Positions 1 to 13,200 of a stretch of DNA of 64,000 nt are shown in pieces; position 1 is the first letter of the stretch, and the number at the start of each line of letters is the position of its first letter. The translations under genes were made by a program, and so were the position numbers. The notes below the pieces were generated by a model. That model saw nothing but the letters and a program-made list of their open reading frames with translations. It did no database searches and had not been told where the DNA came from. Origin of the DNA: Symsagittifera roscoffensis (Eukaryota > Xenacoelomorpha > Acoela > Convolutidae); NCBI RefSeq assembly GCF_963678635.1, contig NC_087069.1, forward strand, positions 41,375,883 through 41,439,882, read 5' to 3'.

Positions 1-972
1 TTTGAATTCCTTTTATCGATTGATATAAAACAAGCTATTTTTAGACAAGGCAACTAAGCCGACAAAACAAGCAGACAAATAACAGGCCGAATTTTTTTTG
101 GAAACGGAACATTTACCGCTAGAAAAAAATTTAGTCCTGGTCAGACTCGAACCCAGGAACTCTGCCGTCCTAGTATTCGTTACCATCAGACTAAGTGTGC
201 AAGAGATAGTACAAAATTTGCATTCACTATGAACCAATGAAGGTACCACCAGGAACACAATAAATCTGTGGACCATGTTGTTTACAAGTAAAAAACGTCT
301 AGTACCCGATTAAAATAACCTTGCTATCGCAAGGGTAATAACACTAACCTTCACTAAATATCGCTAGTGTAAATATTCAGTTTCCTAATAAGCAATACCC
401 ATATTGGACAGTTTAGTCTTACACAAATTCTGCATGCGGGGTCAGCGCTTTCCTGATGCGCACACACCCCCCTTACTTTTATTTGAAAAAAAAATTGTTA
501 AAATTTAATTCAACACACTTGCCAAGAACTCAAACAACAATAAGTGTTAGTTAACTTACACGTTCAAACTAGCTTTAATTATCTCTCCAAACTGAAAGCT
601 CCTACTAATTGAATGAAGAAACATTGAATAGCTCAATTGCACAACCTTCATTGTATTCGAAGCTTGAGACAATGAAGTTTTTCAAGCTCGTATAAATAAA
701 CGTTGATCACATCTGTTTAAAATTCAATTAAATATTCACTTCAAAACTAAAAAACATCATAATCATTATTTTCAATTCAATTTTGCCGTTCAATTTATCA
801 TTAACAGCTCTGCATCTCAAATCTACTCTAAGAATAAATGAACGAATTTTTCGGAGTTACAATGCAAAGATATTGCAATAAGAAAAAAATTAGTGAATGT
901 TCTAGTGTTTTTTGTGCGATACAAAATATCCATTTTAATTAATATTTTGACCTCGACAGCACAATCAGAAAA
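1..972. other. Downstream flank of the ASPM-like gene, no gene seen
   Basis: AT-rich DNA beyond the stop codon of the minus-strand ASPM-like gene. No reading frame resembles a known protein. The only structure I see is a tRNA-like SINE fragment near 135-205. I found no clear polyadenylation signal for the minus-strand gene. Confidence 0.5.
135..206 (-). repeat. tRNA-derived SINE-like fragment
   Basis: Read on the minus strand there is an A-box-like stretch (TTAGTCTGATGGTAACGA) followed about 40 bases later by a B-box-like GGTTCGAGTCT, the internal RNA polymerase III promoter layout of tRNAs and SINEs. The acceptor and T stems do not pair well, so I call a SINE or tRNA relic, not a functional tRNA gene. 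Confidence 0.4.
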
Positions 973-1284
973 TTAACACGTCCGATCAAAAGTTATTTTC
1001 AACTGCTCCAGAAACGCTTCTAAGGCCATAACTACACTAGTACAAGGTTCTAGTCTGGTTTGCTTCAACTCCCAAGCTGGATGAACATGTTTCAGATTGA
1101 AAGCCAATTTCTGGACACCTTTTTTCTTTCCAGTTCCCCCTTTTATTCCCGGCGTAGCAGCTGTAGTTGACGATGATGAAATTGAATGTTGCGCATGAGA
1201 TTTCTGGATGTTCCTTTCTTTGATAGCTTCGGACTGATGTTGTCGGCGCAGTTTCTCGATGAGTCTCGAATAGCTCTTGGCAAT
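973..1284 (-). CDS. ASPM: ASPM-like gene, last coding exon
   Basis: Acceptor TTTAG precedes ATT GCC AAG at 1284, and the frame runs to a TAA at 975-973 (104 codons, phase 0). The translation starts IAKSYSRLIEKLRRQH and contains HVHPAWELKQTRLEP followed by a short helical tail. This matches the extreme C-terminus of ASPM proteins, where a P-W-x-L segment is followed by an A-x-x-M helix. The true frame differs from the longest open frame printed across the same bases. Confidence 0.85.
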   Translation of the reverse strand: MAKSYSRLIEKLRRQHQSEAIKERNIQKSHAQHSISSSSTTAATPGIKGGTGKKKGVQKLAFNLKHVHPAWELKQTRLEPCTSVVMALEAFLEQLKITFDRTC

Positions 1285-4200
1285 CTAAATACAACGACGT
1301 GATCAGTTTTAATCATAATTTTGTATTAATTTTAGCTCCAGTCATGTCTCAGTCTGAACTGCACGAGCACAAAAGTACTCTCTCGTTACCATTTTTTGTC
1401 AAAAATTTTGAAAACATAACCAACAGAATGTCGGAACACCGTCAGTGAACGGAAGCAATAAAAAATGACCAATTTTAAAGCATACCATCAGCTTTCGAAT
1501 TTAAAAAAAAAACTAGAAGTTAATTGCAATTTTTTGCGCCATTCTTGTTCCTTAAAAATTTTATCCCGAAGTTTCGTCGCCCTGAGCTCAAATTTCAGCA
1601 AAGGTTTCACCTGTGATCATTTTACATCAAGTTATGGGAGCTTGAAAATTTTCGACATGGGATAATTGAATCGCGATCTAATTCCTGCTATTAACGCGTA
1701 AACAGCCATTAAAAACTGCTCCAAAATCAATCAACTTTGAACTGCAGCAAGATATTTAAAAAGTTACTGTGAGCGAAAGATACATAACGTGTCGTTTTGA
1801 AAAATTCGTTAAGTTTTTTTTCTAATTGAACACTGCTCCTAATACGTTAAAGAACAGTCTGAACATACGGGCAGTCTTGTTGTTTTTTGGGGTGGTTTTT
1901 TATTAAGTCAACTAAGTATTTTTGACGGAATTGTTTTTATATCCACTGAAAGATATTGTTGTTATGAGCTCAATTTCAAAAAAGATATTTCACTTGTGAT
2001 CCTTTTTCGTAAAATTATGAGGGTTTTAAAGTTGCAAATTTGGGATACTTATCTCGTGATATGTTGCGTTTTTGTAACGGTAGCAGGACAATTTACCCTA
2101 TACTAATCTACCCAATACTATTCTACCCTATATACCAATTTACCCTACGCCTAATTAGAGATGGAATGATAACAGCAAAATAGTGATAGCCTCAGTCGTG
2201 CCACTTGTTGCGAGCTTGTCAGCAGAGGGTAGAACTCTTTACGAAAACCGGTGACCTTAAACCGAGATAGTCAACTCAGTTACCTGATCCAATGAACAGT
2301 TTATAGAACATAGGGTAGATTGGCATAGGGACAATTGGAATATATGGTAGATTAGTATAGGGTAGAATGGCATTGGGTAGATTCGAATAGGGTAGATTGT
2401 CATGGAACCCTTATAACAGGCTTAAGTGGCGTATTAGTGCGTTCTAATTTGAAATGAGGCAAGTCAGTTAGTCGTGTTAATAGGAAGCAAGACGCTAAAA
2501 AAACCATTTGTAGTTAACATTGGTGTGTGGCGATAAATTAAAGAAATGAATTTTTTTTTCGATAATTACGTCAATTTTTCAATCAAGAAAAATTCAAGTT
2601 GGCCTCAAAGTGCAACCAGAACACTCAGGGCTTCGCCCTGTTATACGAGCAGTCTTGTTTACTATAAACTTTTGCTGCGTTTTGCCGCAGAATGTCATAA
2701 AATCATTCGCATCAAATGTGTGCTACATAATCACTGCACGCGCATATCTTGAGTTAGAATCACATGCGAGTCGAGTTTTAATCAACCGCGAGTCTAATTT
2801 AATCAACCGCAAGTTTTTTGGATTTCGGTAACTTGTTTATACGTATAGATCTGTTCAAAAGTACCACTAATTATAAATAAACGTAAAATGTACGGAGCAG
2901 AAAAAAATTCATTTTTTTTTACACGATATCAATTCATTTGATGCAACAAAATGCGTATATTAAATATTTTACACTAAATCTCCAAAACAAGACTTCTCCA
3001 GACCCAAAAAACAACATAACACTTTGGCAATAGAAGCAAATATACATGTACGATTACTATTGTCTGTGTCATGAAAATAGTTGAAAACAGGCTGTTTGTT
3101 GAAAATGACCATGATAAACGACAGATTGAAGTTAATTTTGAATACAAGAAAACATGAATTAGTTACAAAAAAAACGACAAAAACGCATGCAGAAAACAGA
3201 TATTCATCAGGTTGCAAGGCGGAGAGGAAAGGGGGGTCTTAAATGAGCGCCATAGACGTTGTATAAGTTAAAAAACAAATATTCAAATATTGGCAAATGG
3301 GAGGGGCGGTTGCCTATCTGAAACAAGAAAGCCAAAACTTGTTTAGGTTTGCGCTTCTAAGTAGAACGATCGACAATTGAAGCATCCCTTACCCGATGAT
3401 ATGTGGCTTGCAAGGACGAGGAAACAGTTGCTAAGGCCAAGTAAAAAAAATGCATGCAGATGCTAAAAAAGGGGTTAAGCAGCAGTTGAACAGTTCGTGT
3501 TTTTCCTTTCCCTCGTGGATAAATGGTCTCAACAAGTGCTTCCCTTAACATGCGGTGAGGCAAAGGAATCCAAAAAGATTCCAAAAGATCCAAATCCAAA
3601 GGATGGCTTCAAAGATTCCAGATTCAAAGGATTCTAAGTCCAAAAAAAATCAAAAAGAATCCAAATCCAAATGAAGGATCCAAAGGATTCCAAATCCAAA
3701 AAGAATCTAAAATCATCCAAAAACATTCCCACCTTCTGGCATTGTTGGAAGTGCAAAAGTATCTGGAGCAGGAAACAGGTGTGGCAGTACAACTTCGCAG
3801 CCGATGTTCCCTTGCAGGCAGAGGGGTTATTCTTTCCCAGTTGTGAGAGGAGAAAGGGAAACAGACGTTGATCCTTTTTCAGACTGTCTTGACATGTTTT
3901 CACCTAATAAAAAGCATCTAGTTTAAACTCAAATTTTGCAAGCCTACACTAACCATAAGCCACATTCTATCTTTAAATAATTTCAGAATTATTCTCAAAA
4001 TTAGTATGACCAGTTGCTGCTCAATAAACACAACTTGTTGAGGCACCAAAGAACTTGTAGCAAAAAATTCAAAAACCAACAAGTAATCAAAAATCAACAT
4101 TAGGAATAGACGCTTGCTGCATGATTAGCACAGAATGATCTGACTACTGTGATTCGAGTAACGAATTTCACCAAAGGTTCCGACTATTTCAACCTAGTTG

Positions 4201-7200
4201 GTAATAGTATTTCCATCTCCAATTTTAACACTTTATAACTATTGTTAATTCAAAATTTAAAATATATCACAATTTTCTTTGACAAAAACTACTGAACACT
4301 ACTTAAAAAGCAGTCGGAACTTTCACGGCTCTGCTTTGATATACGCAGTTTTGAAGAGGCAACGGCTTATCGTACTAACGGCTTTAGCGTACTAACCAAG
4401 TAACTCGTGAAAAAAGGAAGTAAATTATTTTGAAGACACTTTACCGAGTAGTTCTTGAAAAAACATGTAACTCTTTCTAAATTCGAAATGTCTTCTCCGC
4501 ACTGACCTTGACAACATTGATGAATATCTGCACACATAGCAGCAGAATATCCTGATCAGCTACCGATCTACAACAACGCTCCATTAATTCAATCAACACG
4601 CTTGTCGGATTAGCACACTCATTGTCACTATTCGGTTCTGGAGATCGAATGGCTGAATGATTCTGATGGTGATGATGATGGTTCGGATGGTGGTCAGATC
4701 CGTTGGTTAAGGAAGATCTATCGCTTACAGTTGCAGTAGTGAACTGGATACAGCATGCTTCACTCCAGCGAGTACACACTTCTGAAATTTGAATGATTTA
4801 AAGTTCCACAGAGAAAAAATTATCACATTGATTGTGGGGTATTGATATCTGCACTTAGTATTAGTATCAAACAACAGTACATTAGGACGACAGGAGAAAA
4901 CATTACTATAATACATTACGCTGCGCTTGCGTAAAGACAGTAAATCTGCCTTTTTCTGATTGGTTATATTTTCGTACTAACTAGGCTCATCGTGAAGCTT
5001 AATTTTCACTGTTTGTTTTTCTTCTGATTTAATTGAAGTTTACCAAGATGGCGTTTTTTACGCTTTGTCGCGTGAAAATCATCACAATGGTATCTAGATC
5101 TACAGCTAAGCGGAATGTGGAAAGCTCCCATGGTTTTCATTTTGCTTTTAAGTCAGCAAACTCTTATGGACGTCTTAACGTTTCTCAACAACAGAAGACT
5201 TTTTTTTATGAAATCGAGAATCTGCTTCGAACTAATTTTTCTCTTCGTCAAATTGCAGAGGTGCAAAATTTACAGTCGAAACACTTGTTTTCGAAACACT
5301 TGAGGAGCTATGGAAAAGTAAATAAGGTCCCAACACGATATGTGCTCGTTGTCCTTATTTACTTCAACGTTGTCCTTATTTACTTCAACATTCACTTGTT
5401 TTCGAAACACTTGAGGAGCTATGGAAAAGTAAATAAGGTCCCAACACGATATGTGCTCGTTGTCCTTATTTACTTCAACATGAAAACATGAATTGTCCTT
5501 CAACATGAAAAGCCGACTGAAATCAACAGCTAGAAATCAGTCGGCTTTTTTTGCTCTTTTTTCATTATTTTCGCCTTTGATCTTTTTGACCTTCAAACAT
5601 TAAATGGAAATTCTCTAAAAACAAAAATACAGTCGTTTAGATAGAGATTAGTCTGAACTAGAAAATTTATTCGAATAAAAACAAAACATCCGTGCATTAT
5701 ATTATCGAACCCTAAAATTTGGAAAATTCCATACATGCTCTATTCGAAAATCTGTATTGAAAAACCGAATTTGGAAAAAGAAAAAGACAGTTACAGAAAA
5801 ACGATTTAGTAGAAAAAGAAATTATAGCTTTTCAACAGAAAAGAAAACTGTTTTGCAGAAAAATTATTTGACAGAAAAAAAAAATTTTTTTTTTGCAGAA
5901 AAAAGTTATTTCTAGCAGAAAATATTTTTCAACAGAAAAACAGGTAGTCATTGCTTGATCTGGACGGCAATTTATTTCGTCAATTCAATTATTTACTGGG
6001 AACTGATCACAGTCTCTTCCCCTTCTGGACGGCAATTTATTTCGTCAATTCAATTATTTACTGGGAACTGATCACAGTCTCTTCCCCTTCAACTGATTGT
6101 ACCCCGCATCCTGATCGAGCCACTTTCAACTCATCGTTCGCCCAGAATTGGCATAGCGAAAGAAAATAGACAGCCAGAAATCAACAGCTAGAAATCAGTA
6201 GTCATTGCTTGATCGAATCAGACGAGCGAACAAAATAAATTTGGGAAAGGAGAAAAACGTATATTTGCAGAAGAAAGTTATACAGCAGAAAAAAGGAAAT
6301 TATTTTGCAGAAAAAGATAGTTATCTCAGCACTGTAATTAGATTATTTAGCAGAATTACAGGATCTGAAGTCATTATCAAACACTGTACTTCCAGTTACC
6401 AGTCAGTTGCATCGATTTTAACCATGTCAAGCAAAAAACTTAGCCAATAAGAATTTAATGGACTTCAAAAATCAGCATTATACAAGATTTACTCCGATTT
6501 GTACGACCAGAAGGAAGATTATCGTAAAACAATGGAGTTTATTGAGAAAACATCGGAAGCAGACAAGGATGGCAAACTACAGTCAACATCGACGAAAGCA
6601 AAAGAAGTATCAAAAAATGTGAGAAACTTTTCGCCCTATCCTGTACCAGAGGAGTGTGTAAACTTGATTTTGGGTTCAAGTATAATTGATAGGGTAAAAA
6701 CTGAAACTTTCCCCAATGATACGATTGTTCATGCATACAGGGGTAGCTCCACTGAGGAAAAAATAAAAGTCCTTGACCAATATAGTGAAAAAAAACTTAA
6801 GTGTGTGATAATCCAAGATGGGACAAACTCCATCTTAAAAAAATTTACTCAACGATTGATGAGTTTAGCGCCAAATATGAAGAACTTATCGCTTTAATAA
6901 CTGCAAAATTTTCACCAGAATCGATTGTTATTTGCAAAATACCACCAATACTTAACAATGATGATGCTAATGACAAAATTGATCATTATAATCGTTTTCT
7001 GAATGAAATGTATGGTTCGACGACGGGATTTGAGGTGCTAAATCTAAACTCAAACATCAAAAGCTTGGAGAGCTATCAGAGTTTATATTTTGACACTATA
7101 CACCTGAACGATGAATTAGGTATACCATTCTTGCGCAATTGCCTCGGCTCATACGTGTTCAAACACTCAAGTAAACTCCCGAGGGTAAAACCAGCCCCTG

Positions 7201-10200
7201 ATTATACTGGAAAAGCAAATTCCAACCAAAAATCGCTTTCCAATTATCAACATAAAAATGTTTATAGGTCTACCAATAGACCCTATAGTAACGATCGCAT
7301 GCACCCATATGGCCGACAAACTGGTCATGGCCGACAAACTGGTCAAAATAATTTCAACAACAACTCATGGGGCTGTGATAATAATTATAACCATAATCTG
7401 AATCGTAACCAGCAGTCATATAACTACTCGCAAGGTTTTCATTATTAAGTAATGCTAGTTCAGACTATCTTTTTGATAAACGACTGTTATTTGTAATTTT
7501 AACTATATTTGTTCTACAAAGCGATATGCTGTTACTTTTTGCCTTAACTAGCATATCTGTCATCAGCTTCTGCGAAAGCGATCAATTCGTAGCTTATGCG
7601 GTACTGAATAAAAGAAAAGGAAAGTATCTTTTTCCATGGGTTGCCACAATATACTCGAACAAACATTATTGCACTATACTTAATAATATAAGCTATTACT
7701 ATTACAGTTATTATATAAAAAATACAAGCAAGACTAATAAAAAACAAGAAAGGTCCCTTCATAAAACTCTCCTAACATCAGGGGATATCCACCCTAATCT
7801 AGGACCATTCATGCAATTCAGTCAAATAAAGAAAAAACTGGAAAACTACAACAACAACTTAAAAGTACTACATCTTAATTGTAGAAGCTTAGCTAGAAAG
7901 CGTTCAGATCTCAAACAACTTATCAAAACTTTTAATGATAATACAATTTTCGGATTTTCCGAGAAATGGTTCAATGATACAAATGACGATAAACTATGGG
8001 CCATAGACAATGACAAACATAAGTTGTTCCGATGTGATAGAACTTATGAATCAAGTAAAAAATTGAAGGGTGGAGGGGTCATGTTACTGGTTCCTAAAAA
8101 GTTAAACCCAAAAGTAAGACATGACTTAAACAACATGCACAAAAAGTATGATAGCATCTGGATAGAATTTAAAACCGGACTCAACAAAAATGATAGAACC
8201 ACTCTATTAAACCTGGCCTACAATCCTAATAGAAACAACAAAACAGACTTCTTAGAAGATCTAGCCAAATCAATTGACCATGCACAGTCATTTAATTCAA
8301 ACCTAATTTTACTAGGAGATTACAATCTCAACTATCTCAACGAAGACGACAAACAGTCTTTAGATACAATCCTAATACCATATAATCTGGACGTCACTAA
8401 CAAATTAACACCTACTCACTCAAAAGCACTAATTGACTATATTATCACCGACCTAGGCATAAAAGATCTAACAAATAATTCAATAGTATTCACACCACCA
8501 ATTAAGACCGACCACCAAGCAACAGCATTCATTACAGAACTTAAGCTGAACAACAATGTAAAACCAATCAAACGTAAAATATATGACAAATCCAATTACT
8601 CCAATTACAAATTCAAACAAAAACTATCAGCTATAAATTGGAGAAGTTTCTATAGCAATAATAATCCCGAAATAATGCTCGACATCTTCACATCTAACAT
8701 TGCTGACACCATTAAAGAATGTGCCCCACAGAAGACTATTTTCATTCGCAACGACAAACCAAAGGTAAACTACGAAGATGATAAATTTATTTCCCAACTG
8801 TTTAACTCGAAAAAAAGCGAACGCGAAAAAGGGAGTATAATAAACGATACAAGAAACTCAAAAAAATCTTCCAACCTCATTCCATTACTTAGAAACTCCT
8901 TCGGCGATTTCATAACCAATAATTTACAGATGGCGAACCTGCTAAATTACAAGTTCTCAACTCTTGGATGCTTTTATGAGAAAAATTCAAAAATCAGGCA
9001 AAGTCCACCGACTTCAACATGCAAAATTCGAAATAATAAATTTTCATTCCGATTCATCACATCAGCTGAATGTAAAAAAGAAATACATAATTTAAATTGT
9101 CAAAAGGCACCAGGTCCATCCAAAATTCCAGCCTGGGCAGTGAAGGATGGCTGCAATGAAATATACACACATCTGACATTTCTGTACAATGAGTTTTTGA
9201 AAAACAAGACATATCCTTGCAAGCTCAAAAAAGCAATTGTCACACCAATATACAAAAAAGAAGATCCAGAACTGCCAGAAAATTATAGGCCTATCTCTAT
9301 AACTGGGGCTCTTTCAAAAGTTTTTGAAAAATTGTTATATAAACAAATCAACGAATATCTGATATCCCAAAAATTACTAAGTAATACCCAATTTGGGTTC
9401 AGAACATCATATTCAACAATCGACGCTATTCTTTATTGCACTGAAGCATTCAGAAAAGCAATAGACAACAACAAAACTAGCATGTTCCTTACTGGATCTC
9501 TCTAAAGCATTTGATTCTATTGATCATACTTATCTTAACCAAAAACTAAAAGGGTTAAATTTTTCCGAAGAAGCTATAGAAATGATCAATTCCTTTATCA
9601 CCAACCGAAGTCAGAAAACAATTGTTAACAACACCGAATCCGATTGGATTACACTTGAGCAGGGTGTCTCACAGAGCACTGTCCTTGGCCCTCTAATATT
9701 CAATCTCTACATTAACGATCTCAACAAACAAATTGACAAAACATGTAAAACAGTTCAATATGCGGATGATACATTACTATTCTGTGAAAATAACGATCCA
9801 CAAAAAGCTATTAAAGCACTCGAAGCCAATTGCAGTCTATTGTCAAATTATTTTTTAGAACACTCACTTCAATTGAATGCAAAAAAAACAGAACTCATCG
9901 TTTTCAGCAAAAAACATTCAAGGAAAAACGATGAAAAGTATACTATAACTCTAGATAAAATAATTGAGGAAAAAACCAATGTTAAATACCTAGGAGTAGT
10001 TTTAGATCAATTTCTCACATTCCAAGATGAAATCAAAAATATTCTCAGGAAAATGGCATGCGGAATAAAAACACTTCAATCAATCAAAAAGCCATTGCCA
10101 GTGAAAACAAGACTCTTGATAATGCATGCACTGGTAATTAGTCATTTGCATTACCCAGCAATTCTTTTAAGTGGAATATCCGCTAACCTAATGATATCTC

Positions 10201-13200
10201 TGGAAAAACAATTAAGCTGGGCAGTAAAAACTTGCTGCGATCGTGCAAAATACAACTCATCTTCAGACTTGAAGCTAAAACACAATATATTACCAGTAAC
10301 AATGTTTCTGGACTATAAAATATTATGTCACTTTTGGAAAATACAACATCAATTATTGCCAGCCTATTATAACATTGAGTATGATAACCACCAAATAGAT
10401 ATTAATACAAGAAACAAAAAATTATATTTCGGCGACAGATACCATGGGCAATACATAGACAATTCCTTCTTTAAAAAGTCCGTCATAATCTGGAACAAAC
10501 TAACAGATGATAAAGTCAACTTTAAAGACATAGTAACATACAGAAAAGCAAAGATAAAATTCAAAAATTATTATTTATTATTATTTAAAGAAGACCCCTC
10601 TGTGGCAACTCATGGTAAAGTTTCATGGAAAAGCTTCAAGTTTATATAATAACATTTATTTACCAACCATCTTGAAGCTCTCAGGTGAAAAGTAATCATC
10701 GATAATTGTAATCGAGTTTGTTTTGTTTATTGTTATTGTAACTATGTGTATCTAATGATGTTATAATATTTTTATGAACTGATAGGAAAAAAACAGAAAA
10801 CATTTGACATACACTTGTGTATTGAAATTAATTTCGATGTGCAATTAAAGTGTTTTTTTTGTCAGTAGATGACAACATTTATCAGCCAAGAAAAATAACC
10901 TAAAGAATTGCATGAAACTCTTAAGCAACAACAAACCAGCGATTCTCCGTAACGAGCAAACCTGCTTATATAGTGGTATTTTACCTAGTGGATAAATGGT
11001 CTTAGGAAATAACTCAAGTAACTATTATTTGAAATTGACCTGCAAACGCACGAATTCGGTTGTGTAATGCTCATCCGCAAAACCGATGACTCGAAATTTC
11101 TCAACGAACAACAAAACTAACTTACCAATATCAGACAGCACCGGTATGATTTTAGACACCATGTTCAAGTTCAACAAATTGGCTAATCCAGTTGCCATTC
11201 TAGCCCTCAACGGGAGACTATCTGGATCCAGACTTCTTAGGTTGGAGTAGATTTCAGAAAGACGGCGCTGTTTCTTTTCTGCTTCCGTCGGCGAATGGCA
11301 AGAGACGGCCACTACATGGTCGATGTTATGTTGTTGTTGTTGTTGATGATGATGATGATGCTGCTGCTCCGAGTTGTTGTCCGGTAGTTCGGGAACCCTG
11401 TTTGCACTTCGAGTTCTGTAACCTCTCCAGATACTCTGAAGATTTAAGAAAAAAAAATCAGAACTGTGTTAGCCATCAATGAATGATTAATGTCAGCAAA
11501 GAGAGAATAAAAAATCTTGCTTTAGAAAAACTAGCGATCCCATGTCCGTTTATCAATAGGCTTGCAAAAAGTTCGTTTCTGATCAAGCTATAAATCAATG
11601 AAACTTTGAATTAATGTCAAATTATTCCAGATCGTAACACAAATTTTGAATTTTTCGAGGCAAGCTACTCATTTAAGCAATGTAACCTTGAAAATAATAC
11701 AGGCTGGCAAAGCTTATATGAGCACACCATTCAAGAGATTAAAATTTTTTATGTAATATCTTTCTCAAAATCGCTTCGCAGCTAGTAAATTTTTCTGAGC
11801 AAGTCATTCAAGGGCTAAAGAATTGAAAATGATTTCTAACCATGAATCAATTTGCGCAGGCCAAACAAGCCTTGTAACAATTCAAGTTATATCATTGTGA
11901 ATCGATTCGAAAAAGTTAAAAATTTCTGAGCAAGTGATGACATTTTGAATTAATGTGTTCTTTCAAACCTTAAATTGATTTGCAAGAAGCTAATTTTTCT
12001 GAGCAAGCCCAAGTGATGCAACTTTGAATTTTTCAAATTACTCCATACTGCGGATCGATTCCCTAAAATCTTTTTTAAGCAAGACAATAAAACGATGAAG
12101 CCGTTAGATGGTTCAAGTTAAGTCATGTCTCAAATTGATTCGTTCAAACTTTTTTTCTGAGTAAGCCATTTCAGCAACAAAAATTTGAATTATGTCAAAT
12201 TATTTCAGAGCGGATCGGTTCAGAAAAGTTTATTTTTTCTCAGCAGGCCAATCGAGCACTGAATCTTCTCAAATCGGTTCATAATCAAGATAGTTTTTCT
12301 TAGTATGCCAAACAAACTTTGAAAGCCAAACAAACTTCAGGTAATTATAAAGCGAATCGATTTGCATAACGTCAACGTTTTTCACCGCAAGCTATTCCGG
12401 CAACATAATTACTAATCAAGCTAGTCAAGTGATGAAACTTTTCGCCATATTTTGTGGAAAAAAATACATTGTCCAAAGTTCCTCCCCACTTAAGGGTTCG
12501 GACAAAAAATTGAAACTCTTTCAATACTTACTTGAATCTTGATAGCAGCTCTCAGTTCTGTTCTCCTTTGTATATATCCTTCTTTGTTATCCGTGTAAAA
12601 CTTCCAAATAACTTTAACAGCTTGTTTCATTTTGGGTAGATTGAAATTCTTTCTAACAATGAATCCACGACATGCGCTTTGAATTTTTATAACTGACTTC
12701 ATTTTTGTTTCCAATTCAATTTTCAGATCTTTGCATTCTTTGTAATTTCGGTATGCTCTTTGAATTGTGATAACGTTTTCCCTGAAATACTCTAAATCCC
12801 TCCGTAAACAGTACCCGCGCCATAGACGTTGTATTTTCAGGGCCGACCGATGTAACCTGGTAGTGTAATATCTCAGCAACAATTTACCTCGAACTTTTCT
12901 GAATTTTCTTTGAATAATAATTGCACTTCGAATTTCCACAAACGACTTTTTAACAGGTTCGATAACCGAGCACATTCTTTCGAATTTCTTCCGAGCTATA
13001 AATTTTCGAACACAATTCTGCGCCAAAACGACCTTTTCCAAATAAATCTCATGTTCATGAAGCTTATCAGCTTGTTTATCGCGAAATATTCGCTGTATCT
13101 TCATACAAGCTGATTTCAATTTCAGGAAGTTCCGCCTCTGTAAATTAGATCTAATCTTCGCCTGAATAACAATTGCTGCTTCAGTTCTTCTTTTCAACTC

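Larger units (their letters stand above)
1285..3732 (-). other. Intron of the ASPM-like gene (2.4 kb)
   Basis: Starts (minus strand) with donor GTGGGA at 3732 and ends with TTTAG at 1285. It holds two copies of a dispersed repeat (about 1572-1690 and 1966-2065), a foldback element (2086-2404) and a simple-sequence stretch (3556-3722). No further coding sequence was recognised. Confidence 0.7.
6424..10860 (+). mobile_element. CR1/L2-like non-LTR retrotransposon (LINE), broken
   Basis: Two consecutive coding regions on the plus strand: an ORF1 with an SGNH-type esterase domain, and an ORF2 with an apurinic-type endonuclease followed by reverse transcriptase. This is the organisation of the CR1/L2 (Jockey superfamily) LINEs. 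The 3' tail has no long poly(A) and ends in an AATTAAAGTG region near 10850. The 5' end and target duplication were not resolved. ORF1 has one in-frame stop and one frameshift, ORF2 one frameshift, so the copy is dead. It lies antisense in an ASPM intron. Confidence 0.85.
4782..11125 (-). other. Intron of the ASPM-like gene holding a LINE (6.3 kb)
   Basis: Donor GTAAGT at 11125, acceptor TTTCAG at 4782. The stretch 4790-6200 has no gene; it holds two short duplications (5282-5479 and 5961-6090) and degenerate GCAGAAAAA-rich sequence (5790-5942 and 6250-6345). The LINE occupies about 6.4-10.9 kb in antisense orientation to the gene. I see nothing else in 10870-11125. Confidence 0.75.
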
